Below are positions 1 through 8,479 of a stretch of DNA of 64,000 nucleotides, in pieces. The translations under genes were made by a program, and so were the position numbers. The notes under the pieces are model-generated. The model was not told where the DNA came from and searched no databases. It saw only the letters and a list, made by a program, of their open reading frames with translations. Source of the DNA: an uncultured Pseudomonadota bacterium (GTDB lineage: Bacteria > Myxococcota_A > UBA796 > SXON01); contig CAIUMM010000016.1 in assembly GCA_903900265.1 (NCBI GenBank), forward strand, positions 1 to 64,000, given 5' to 3'. Position 1 is the first letter of the stretch. Every line of letters starts with the position of its first letter.

Positions 1-167
1 GCCGTGGTGGCGGCGGCGGCTTCGGCGGCGGTGGCGGCAGCCGCGGCGGCGGCGGCGGCGGTGGTTACGGCGGCGGTGGCGGCGGTGGCGGCGGCGGCGG
101 TGGTTACGGCGGCGGTGGCGGCCGTGGCGGCGGCGGCGGTGGTTACGGCGGCGGCAGCCGCTACTAA
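1..167 (+). CDS. C-terminal tail of a Gly-rich protein, probably RRM-type RNA-binding (partial)
   Basis: Only the last 54 codons are in the window, reading from base 3 to a TAA at 165-167. The peptide is almost pure glycine with scattered Tyr, Arg, Phe and Ser, arranged as GGYGGGGG-type blocks and ending in GGGSRY. Tails of this kind are typical of small bacterial RNA-binding proteins with an N-terminal RRM domain. That domain would lie upstream of the window, so the assignment is an inference. The other two forward frames give Ala-rich or Arg/Trp-rich peptides and are less plausible. A strong terminator follows 17 bases after the stop, which supports this reading frame and end. Confidence 0.7.
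   Translation, partial: RGGGGGFGGGGGSRGGGGGGGYGGGGGGGGGGGGYGGGGGRGGGGGGYGGGSRY
60..158 (+). repeat. 39-bp tandem repeat coding Gly-rich tail
   Basis: The segment ggtggttac recurs at 60, 99 and 138, so the unit is 39 bp (13 codons). Units one and two differ at one base, which changes a Gly codon to Arg; the third unit is incomplete. It encodes Tyr-punctuated polyglycine in the Gly-rich protein. Confidence 0.85.
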
Positions 168-184
168 ACCTTTCGAGGTTTCAC

Positions 185-226
185 GACCGGCACGATGGAG
201 CGATCCACCGTGCCGGTCTTTTTTTT
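185..226 (+). terminator. Rho-independent terminator after the Gly-rich gene
   Basis: A perfect 10-bp stem, gaccggcacg at 185-194 pairing with cgtgccggtc at 209-218, is followed directly by eight T residues (219-226). The 14-base loop can form a smaller inner stem (tgga/tcca). This is the clearest intrinsic terminator in the window and separates the Gly-rich gene from the lipoprotein gene at 342. Confidence 0.93.
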
Positions 227-341
227 CGCTACAGGAGCGTCCTGAACTTGCGGGAGTACACAACAGCCAATCGGGACGAACAAGCGTGCAAAGGGGGCGC
301 TACAATCAAGACTACCCTACCTCGTTCCTCAAGGACTGTTC

Positions 342-1430
342 ATGCTGCTGCTCCTGCTCGCCTGCGCGCCCGCCCAGATCGCGTCGGAATCCTCTGGATC
401 CTCCGTCGTCGACCATGACGCGGACGGCTACCTCGAGCGCGTGGACTGCGACGACGCCGACGCGTCGGTGCATCCCGGCGCTGAGGACACCGCCGGAGAC
501 GGCGTAGACGCAGATTGCGACGGGTTCGACGGCGATCCCGTAGATTCCGCGCAAGACACCGCAAACGACAGCGGGGGCCCCGACACCGGCACGGCGGACA
601 CCGGCCCGGTCGACGCCGACGACGACGGCTACCTCGCGCGCGTCGATTGCGACGACGCCGACGCGTCGGTGCATCCCGGCGCGAACGACACCGCGGGAGA
701 CGGCATCGATCAAGACTGCGATGGCGCAGACGACCTCCCAGCGGCCGAGGCGGATGCCGACGGGGATCGCTACGCGTCGGCCGATTACGCCGGCAGCGAT
801 TGCGACGACCACGACGCGGACATTCACCCCGGCGCCACCGAGGTCGCACGGGACGGCATCGATCAGGACTGCGACGGCGCCGACTTTGCGGCTCCAGACC
901 TACGCTCTGGAGATCTGGTCATCACCGAGATCATGTACGACCCCGATGGCGTCAGCGACGCGAACGGCGAGTGGTTCGAGCTCTACAACGGCTCGGGCTA
1001 CACGGTAAACCTCAAAGGGCTCGCCGTGGCGGACGACAGCGCCTTTGGCGCCGCTGATACCTTCACCGTCGACACCGACGTCATCGTGCTGGCCGGCAAC
1101 CGCGCGGTGTTCGCGGTCGACGGCAACACGGTGACAAACGGTGGCATCACCGCCGACTTCGACTACCAGGGCGCCGGCGTCAACCTCAACAACTCCGCAG
1201 ACGACCTCTACGTCGGAATTCCATCGGGCCGAACCTACGTCACGCTCGACAGCGTCTCCTACAACGAGGTCGCGAGCTGGCCACTCGCCAAGGGTTTCAG
1301 CATCGAGCTGAACGACACGAAGGTCACGTCGACCGACAACGACCGCTCCGGAAGCTGGTGTCTCGCCACATCGGTAGCGGGGAGCTCCACCGACAAGGGA
1401 TCACCCGGCGCCGTCAGCTCGGGTTGCTGA
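342..1430 (+). CDS. Lipoprotein with MopE-like Asp/Cys repeats and a lamin-tail domain
   Basis: The protein has 362 residues. It starts with a very short hydrophobic leader ending in a lipobox-like LLLACAP, so Cys8 is the predicted lipidation site. The ATG has an AAGGA element six bases upstream. Residues about 24-190 hold three copies of an Asp-rich motif of the type DADGDG..DCDD.DA..HPGA....D.ID.DCDG, the putative metal-binding motif of MopE-like secreted proteins. An acidic Ser/Thr/Asp-rich linker (about 66-88) separates the first two copies. The C-terminal ~160 residues begin LVITEIMYDP and contain GEWFELYN, characteristic of the lamin-tail domain found in bacterial surface proteins. A cell-surface, calcium-binding role is inferred. 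A good -10-like TACAAT lies at 301-306, but no convincing -35 is visible. Confidence 0.8.
   Translation: MLLLLLACAPAQIASESSGSSVVDHDADGYLERVDCDDADASVHPGAEDTAGDGVDADCDGFDGDPVDSAQDTANDSGGPDTGTADTGPVDADDDGYLARVDCDDADASVHPGANDTAGDGIDQDCDGADDLPAAEADADGDRYASADYAGSDCDDHDADIHPGATEVARDGIDQDCDGADFAAPDLRSGDLVITEIMYDPDGVSDANGEWFELYNGSGYTVNLKGLAVADDSAFGAADTFTVDTDVIVLAGNRAVFAVDGNTVTNGGITADFDYQGAGVNLNNSADDLYVGIPSGRTYVTLDSVSYNEVASWPLAKGFSIELNDTKVTSTDNDRSGSWCLATSVAGSSTDKGSPGAVSSGC
447..682 (+). repeat. 35-bp identical direct repeats, 201 bp apart
   Basis: The 35 bases at 447-481 recur at 648-682 without mismatch. They encode the core CDDADASVHPG of the first two MopE-like motifs. A third motif near 805-840 is diverged at the DNA level. 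The identity suggests recent duplication or gene conversion inside the gene. Confidence 0.85.
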
Positions 1431-1484
1431 TCGGGGCTCCATCCGAACGCGCAGCGGCGCACAAACAGGATAGCTGCGGTCGCC

Positions 1485-3254
1485 ATGTCCCCTCTCCTTC
1501 CAATGGTGACCCAGCTTGCGCTGCACTACGCGGCAGGACGTGCTGCGGCCGCAGAGCCAGCGGCCACGGCGGCTCCGGCAGCGGACGCCATCCCGCTGGC
1601 GTTGAGCTTGGAGCCGGTGCCGTTTGCCCAAACGCGGGTTTGGGAGGAGGTCGCGCAGCCAGGCGGGAGCGGCGCGCTGGTCAGCCTGAGCGTCAGCCGA
1701 GAGCTGCCGGGCCATTGGCTGGCCGCCGACGAATATGGCGCGGTGTTTCTCACCGATGACCGGGGCGGGCGGTGGACCCGCGTGCTCGCGGGGCGAGCGC
1801 AGGACGTGACCAGCGACGAACAGCTGTTGCTGGAAGCCGAAGCGTTGTCGGAAGACTCGTTCGAAGGGGTAGACGCGGCGGACGTCGACGCCGAATCCGC
1901 AGCAGTGGACCGCGCCAACGAAACCACCTCGCAGGCGCTCGAAGACCACCGGAACGCGGCCCCAACGCTTCCGCCCGCGGTGTGGTTTGATCGCGCGGGG
2001 GTCGCGTTCGCCAGCCGACAGGATGAGGTCTGGCGCTCGACGGACGACGGCGAGACCTGGTCGCGAGTGGACGGGGATGGCGGAGCCACCGCCTTCGCGC
2101 GCGTCGGAGAGACGCTCGTAGCCGGCGGCTCCAACGGCATTCGCGCCTCCCTCGACGACGGCGCATCGTGGTTGGATGTAGACGGCGCGGTCGACGGCCA
2201 CACGGTGCGCGAGATCTCCGTCTTCGCGGGAAAATTTCACGCCGCGACCGACGGCGGGCTGTTCGAGTCCCCCGACGCCTTGCGCTGGACCCGCGTACTC
2301 TCGGCCCCCGACATGCCGCTGGTCTCGGTGATCGCTGATCCGAACTACCCAGATGGTTACTGGCTTGTCGCCGAACGCGGCCTCTACCGGACCGACGACA
2401 GCGGCCAGAGCTTCTCCCGCTTCGGCAATCAGCCGCTGAAGGGCCTACGCAAGATGGTGCACGTCGGGGACACCGGCCATCTGCTCGCGATCAGCGTCGA
2501 CGGCGTGTGGGAGTCCATGGACGGCGGCGTCAAATGGACGCCTGCGTCCCGCTTGTTGTCCGATCCCGATGTGCGGGCGCTGGACTTTGAAGGCGGCGAG
2601 CCGGTGATCGCCACCGCCAAGGGCGTGTGGCGGATGATCCGCCCCGAGCAGCTCGCCGAGGCCACCCCGGCGGTTCGCGCGAGCATGCCGTTAGCGCTCA
2701 CCGTGCAGACCGCGCTCACCCGCTCAGGCATGGACGGAGACATGCTCTCGCTCGCGCAGCGCAGCGGCCTCCTGCCGCTGATCCCCACGTTGACCGTGCA
2801 GGTCAAGTATGGGTGGCAGGCCGGTCGAGACGCCGACTTCCAGGTGCTAAGCGCAGCTGGTAGCCGCGACACCGCGTTCAGCGCCACCGCTGCGCTGTGC
2901 TGGGGCGCGTGCAGCGTCAGCTCCAGCTACTACAGCTACGACAGCGAGTCCTATGACGTACAGCAGATGGTCGACGACGGGCAGCTCACCGTCATCGACG
3001 GCAACGTCTATGACAGCACCGCGGTCGTCGCGGCCGCCGCCAACGTCTCCCAGTCGCTCTCGACCTACCGCGTGAGCACCGCCCAACAGATCAGCGAGGC
3101 CTGGATCACCCGGGCCCGCCTGCTCGATGAGCCGCTCTCAGGGGCCGGCACCCGCGATCAAGTCATGCATGCTTTAGCGGTTCAGGAGATCGACGCTCGT
3201 CTCGATGCCTGGACCAATGGCCGCTTTTCAACCTGGCAACCGGAGTCCCCATGA
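1485..3254 (+). CDS. BNR/Asp-box beta-propeller protein with a C-terminal domain shared with its neighbour
   Basis: The 589-residue product carries several Asp-box motifs (S/T-x-D-D/G-G-x-x-W): LTDDRGGRW, STDDGETW, SLDDGASW, RTDDSGQSF and SMDGGVKW. These are typical of sialidase-type or Ycf48-like beta propellers. The last ~170 residues leave the propeller pattern and align with the whole of the next protein, including a closing QEIDARLDAWTNGRFS. The N-terminus is Ala-rich and moderately hydrophobic, so export is likely, but it is not a textbook signal peptide. The start is uncertain because no strong ribosome site is seen, and the ATG at 1503 is an alternative. The stop overlaps the next start in an ATGA junction. 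Function is unknown; catalytic sialidase activity is not claimed. Confidence 0.72.
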   Translation: MSPLLPMVTQLALHYAAGRAAAAEPAATAAPAADAIPLALSLEPVPFAQTRVWEEVAQPGGSGALVSLSVSRELPGHWLAADEYGAVFLTDDRGGRWTRVLAGRAQDVTSDEQLLLEAEALSEDSFEGVDAADVDAESAAVDRANETTSQALEDHRNAAPTLPPAVWFDRAGVAFASRQDEVWRSTDDGETWSRVDGDGGATAFARVGETLVAGGSNGIRASLDDGASWLDVDGAVDGHTVREISVFAGKFHAATDGGLFESPDALRWTRVLSAPDMPLVSVIADPNYPDGYWLVAERGLYRTDDSGQSFSRFGNQPLKGLRKMVHVGDTGHLLAISVDGVWESMDGGVKWTPASRLLSDPDVRALDFEGGEPVIATAKGVWRMIRPEQLAEATPAVRASMPLALTVQTALTRSGMDGDMLSLAQRSGLLPLIPTLTVQVKYGWQAGRDADFQVLSAAGSRDTAFSATAALCWGACSVSSSYYSYDSESYDVQQMVDDGQLTVIDGNVYDSTAVVAAAANVSQSLSTYRVSTAQQISEAWITRARLLDEPLSGAGTRDQVMHALAVQEIDARLDAWTNGRFSTWQPESP

Positions 3255-3880
3255 CCCGCATCTTCGCTCTGTCAACCATCTCCGCCCTCTCTGCCCTCCT
3301 CACCTGCGCCATGCTCGCTACTCCGGCGTTCGCGGGGGATTTCCAGTCGGCCGAGGCGGTGCTCGCCAACTTCAAGTCCGAGCCGACCGTGAACGACATC
3401 CAGCAGATGGTCCTGGAGTACTCCAAGACCGACAACCGCTACGTCGAAGGCTGGCTCGCAGCGTCCAAGTCTGCCGCCCTGCTCCCTGAGGTCAAGGTGC
3501 AGTACGACTACGACAACGGCTACGGTCAAGACTTCGACTACACCGACGGCACGGCCACTTCCGAGACGCTCTCCGGCTCGGGCATCGACCTCAAAAACGC
3601 AGTCACCGCCTACGCCAAGTGGTCATTGAGCGACCTCGTGATGTCCAGCGAGCGCATCCGCGTGATCAGCGAGACGCAGGACGTCGTCAAGCTTCGCGAC
3701 AAGATCCTCGATGAAGCCACCCGCCTGTACTTTGACCGCCGCCGTTTGCAGGTCGACATCCTGATGAACACCGGCGATGTGAAGACGCAGATCAAGAACG
3801 AGCTGCGCTTGCAGGAGCTGACCGCCCAGCTCGACGCCTACACCGGCGGACGGTTCTCCAAAGCCCTGAAGAAGAAGTAA
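3251..3880 (+). CDS. Secreted protein homologous to the C-terminal domain of the preceding propeller protein
   Basis: The 209-residue product has a clear Sec signal peptide: a basic start, a hydrophobic core, and cleavage likely after ATPAFA. The mature part includes LLPEVKVQYDY, a Tyr/Asp-rich stretch, an Arg-rich helix (YFDRRRLQ) and the ending QELTAQLDAYTGGRFS. The first and last match the equivalent parts of the preceding gene product: LLPLIPTLTVQVKYG, and QEIDARLDAWTNGRFS with 11 of 16 identical. The gene overlaps its upstream partner by four bases and ends six bases before guaA, so all four genes here are probably co-transcribed. No named family is recognised. A periplasmic or outer-membrane location is inferred. 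Confidence 0.75.
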   Translation: MTRIFALSTISALSALLTCAMLATPAFAGDFQSAEAVLANFKSEPTVNDIQQMVLEYSKTDNRYVEGWLAASKSAALLPEVKVQYDYDNGYGQDFDYTDGTATSETLSGSGIDLKNAVTAYAKWSLSDLVMSSERIRVISETQDVVKLRDKILDEATRLYFDRRRLQVDILMNTGDVKTQIKNELRLQELTAQLDAYTGGRFSKALKKK

Positions 3881-3886
3881 AGCGCC

Positions 3887-5412
<1,526 letters not shown>

Positions 5413-5422
<10 letters not shown>

Positions 5423-6270
5423 CGCTCGCTGAGCTGGTGCGCCTCGCGCTGGACGAAGACATCGGCTCGGGAGACGTCACCTGCGAGTCCACCGTCTCGG
5501 CCACGGCGCAGGGCCGCGCGCGGGTCTACGCCAAGCAGGAGTTGATCGTCTGCGGCCACGAGCCTGCAGCCGAAGTATTCAAGCAGCTTGGCGCGGCCTG
5601 GACCGTCGTGGAGCCCGACGGTGCGCGGGTCAGCCCCGGTCAGACCATCGGCTACGCAGCCGGCCCGCTGCGGGCGCTGATCACCGGCGAGCGCGTGGCG
5701 CTCAACTTCCTGATGCGCTTGTCCGGCATCGCGACGCACACCGCGAGCGTCGTCGCGACGGCAAGCGGGCTCCGTGTGCTCGACACCCGCAAGACCACGC
5801 CACTGCATCGCGCGCTCGAGAAGCACGCGGTGCGCTGTGGAGGCGCGTTCAACCATCGCACCGCGCTCTACGACGGCGTGCTGATCAAGGACAACCACAT
5901 CGTCGCCGCAGGTGGGGTGACCGCCGCCGTCCAAAGCGCGCGCGCGGCGGCCCATCATCTGCTGCGCATCGAGTGCGAGGTCGAGACGCTCGATGAGCTG
6001 CGCGAGGCGCTCGCCGCCGGCGCCGAGGCGATCCTGCTCGACAACATGGACGACGCGACCCTCGCCGAGGCGATCCGGATCAATCGGGAGCACGCGCGCA
6101 CCGCGGGACGCGCGCCGGCTTGGCTCGAAGCGAGCGGCAACATGACTGGCCCCCGCATCGCCGGTCTTCAGGCGTACTTGCAGCCTTTCGGGCTGACGCT
6201 CGACGCGGTCAGCATGGGCGGGCTCATCCACCAGAGCCGCTGGGCCGACCTGAGCATGCGCGTCGAGTAG
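5413..6270 (+). CDS. nadC: Nicotinate-nucleotide pyrophosphorylase (quinolinate phosphoribosyltransferase)
   Basis: The 285-residue protein has the usual length for NadC, which joins quinolinate and PRPP to form nicotinate mononucleotide during de novo NAD synthesis. Diagnostic segments are [10 protein letters not shown] at the N-terminus, [24 protein letters not shown], the substrate-binding KDNH, IECEVE, and LLDNM. The near C-terminal EASGN and VSMGGLIH segments are also conserved. The start lies inside the last codons of guaA, so expression is probably coupled to it. No nadA or nadB is visible in the window. Confidence 0.96.
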
Positions 6271-6307
6271 CGCGAGCTGCTCGTCCGGGATCAGCCGTGT
6301 ACCGGGA

Positions 6308-7807
6308 TCAATCGACGCGACAGATGGGAAAGTCTTGTCCAATCGCGGGTAGTTCGACGAGGCCGTTCTCTGCCGCGCCGTCGTCGCTCTCGGGCTCGCA
6401 GAGGTACACCGCGATGGCGCCGAGCGGCTGATCGGTGCCGACCCACCAGCGTCCTGTGGGGTCGATGGGCGCGCTGCGCCAGGAGACGCCGATGCCGCCT
6501 ACCTTCGCCGCTTCGAGGATACCGCGTCCCTCTTCGGTGCCGAGGGTCTCGACTCGGGCGATGTGCCCGTGCGCCGGGCTTTGCATCGGCGAGACCGCGA
6601 GGCCGTGGTGCTCCAGATGCCGCGCCACGCGCTCGGGCACCGCGTAGCCGCGCGGCCTATCGACCACCGTGGTGCCGACAAAGCGCGCAAAATGAGGGAG
6701 AAGCACCGCAGTCGGCGCGCCTTCGAGGGTGCGCGGCGTGCGCGTCAGCACCTCGACGGGCTTCGGGAACGCGTCGAGTCGGTAGCGCACCGCCACGCGG
6801 TCGGGCGGGCGCTGCGACGCAGCGACCACCTGCACGACCTCGGCGCTGTGGGACGCGACCCACACGAGCGTCTCGATCTGCCACGCCGACGCCGTCGCCA
6901 CGCGCTCTCCAAAAGGGAGGTAGCTGTAGCACTCCAGCAGCACGTCCAAACGATTGGTCAATCCCCGGTAGTTCGAGCCAAAGCGCGGGTTGTGCGGGTA
7001 CGTCATCCAGCCCTCGCGCACCGCGCCGTGGGGGTCGGCGTCGACCTCGGCGTCCATCGCGCGTTCGTCCTCGCCGAAGTTGCCGTACCAACCCGAGTGG
7101 AAGCCGCGCTTGGCGACCGCGGCGAACACGTCGGGGACAAGCCGGCTGCGCATGAATTCGATGGGCTCGGCGCGGCCGGACTCGACGGTGTGCGGCACGT
7201 CCACCGTCATGTGAAAGCGATGCACCGAGCCGTTGGTCGCGTGGTTGTCGATGGTGAGATCTGGCGCCCACGGCACGACGACGTTCTGTTGGAGCAGCCG
7301 CATCTCGGGCGCTTGCTGCCGCAAATAGTCGCGGTTGAGGTTGATCCCGTGGCTCTGCGTGCGGGTCCCAACCACCGGCCCGATCTGACCGCTGAGCTTC
7401 TTCAGGTCCAAGCGACGGTTCGCCGGGTCCAGCGCGTCGTTGCCATCGGGGTTGAACAGCGGCACGACGACGAGCGTGAAACCATCGAGCAGATCGCCGT
7501 ACTTGCCGTCCAGCAGATCGCGCACCAGCGCGAGGCTCGCCTCCTTCCCTTCGACCTCGCCGGGGTGGATACCGTCGAGCATCAGCACCACCGGGATGTG
7601 CGGGAACTTGCGGGCATCGGCCGGGGTTTTGACCCCGCGCGTCGAGAGCACCAGCAACGGGAGGTCCCGCCCCTGCGGGCTGGTGCCAAAGGACGAGACC
7701 AACAGGCGGCGATCCCCGCGCGCATCGAGCGCGGCGACGAACGCCATCACGTCGGCGTGGAGGGAGGTCTCGCGAAATCCAGAGGCTTCGGCGCGGGTGA
7801 GCAACAT
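6308..7807 (-). CDS. M14-family zinc carboxypeptidase-like protein
   Basis: The product has 499 residues. The M14 zinc site is visible as HPGEVEGKE, with His81 and Glu84 as ligands, and a probable third ligand His189 in DNHATNG. The family hallmarks FNPDGND and NLNRDY (Arg159 as substrate-binding candidate) lie between them. There is no clear signal peptide, so a cytoplasmic location is possible, unusual for this family. It points away from the protease locus beginning at 7909 and converges with nadC. Proteins with this layout include peptidoglycan or zwitterion-specific carboxypeptidases and deacylases; the substrate cannot be told from sequence. Confidence 0.85.
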   Translation of the reverse strand: MLLTRAEASGFRETSLHADVMAFVAALDARGDRRLLVSSFGTSPQGRDLPLLVLSTRGVKTPADARKFPHIPVVLMLDGIHPGEVEGKEASLALVRDLLDGKYGDLLDGFTLVVVPLFNPDGNDALDPANRRLDLKKLSGQIGPVVGTRTQSHGINLNRDYLRQQAPEMRLLQQNVVVPWAPDLTIDNHATNGSVHRFHMTVDVPHTVESGRAEPIEFMRSRLVPDVFAAVAKRGFHSGWYGNFGEDERAMDAEVDADPHGAVREGWMTYPHNPRFGSNYRGLTNRLDVLLECYSYLPFGERVATASAWQIETLVWVASHSAEVVQVVAASQRPPDRVAVRYRLDAFPKPVEVLTRTPRTLEGAPTAVLLPHFARFVGTTVVDRPRGYAVPERVARHLEHHGLAVSPMQSPAHGHIARVETLGTEEGRGILEAAKVGGIGVSWRSAPIDPTGRWWVGTDQPLGAIAVYLCEPESDDGAAENGLVELPAIGQDFPICRVD

Positions 7808-7908
7808 GTGCCCCGCTATTCAGGCACCGCCCGATCGGACATAAATTGGCTCACCGCCCCGCGGCGACCGGAGTATGTGCGACCGCTCAACTGCAGGAGG
7901 AGTCCACC

Positions 7909-8478
7909 ATGTCCCGTGCCTACCGAATCGAGGTCTCCGAAGGCGTACAGCGGGTCGTCCATGTAGAAGACGGCGTGCAAGGCAGCATCGAGGTGCTGCC
8001 GATCCTGCCGGCGGAGCGTATGTCCGAGCTGCTCGCGAACGAGCTCGAGCGCCGCGGTTTTGCCCGCACCGAGCAGGAAGGCCAAACCGTGCTGGTGCGG
8101 GTCGGCAACGACAACGTGACGGTCGAGGTCAACGCGCAGACGGGCACGGTCACCGTGAGCATCGCCGAAGATGTCACGCTGGACCTCTCTGCTCGGGCCG
8201 AAGCCACCTCGGAGAACCCCGAGAGCGCGCGTCAAGAGGCCGCACGAAGGCTGCAGCAGGCCTTAGACCAACAGGCGGTGCCGCTGCAAGGCGCGGCGCG
8301 GCAGGCAGCGACGGCGCGGCTCGAAAGCGAGCTATCCGAGCTACGGCCCGAGCTCGACGCGATCGTCAACGCCGTCACCGGCGAGGCGCTGGTCGAAAAA
8401 GCCCGCGAGCTGGGCGAGATCGAATCGATCGAAGGCACCGTCGCCGACGGCACGCTGACGATCAAGGTGCGCGTGTAG
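7909..8478 (+). CDS. Small acidic protein coupled to the FtsH-like protease (unknown family)
   Basis: I choose the ATG at 7909 because a strong caggagg element sits at 7894-7900, eight bases upstream. An in-frame extension to 7846 lacks such a site. The 189-residue product begins YRIEVSEGVQRVVHVEDG, has a beta-rich first half (VLVRVGNDNVTVEV, GTVTVSI), a Gln/Ala/Glu-rich helical middle and a beta C-terminus. No signal peptide or membrane segment is present. The stop is one base before the GTG of the FtsH-like gene, so the two are almost certainly co-translated and probably interact. I do not recognise the family. Confidence 0.8.
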   Translation: MSRAYRIEVSEGVQRVVHVEDGVQGSIEVLPILPAERMSELLANELERRGFARTEQEGQTVLVRVGNDNVTVEVNAQTGTVTVSIAEDVTLDLSARAEATSENPESARQEAARRLQQALDQQAVPLQGAARQAATARLESELSELRPELDAIVNAVTGEALVEKARELGEIESIEGTVADGTLTIKVRV

Positions 8479-8479
8479 C

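Noticed and set aside
4-507. Ala/Val-rich forward frame across the start of the window
   Set aside because: It is the frame shifted from the Gly/Tyr-rich tail, runs through the terminator and into the lipoprotein gene, and has no recognisable protein features.
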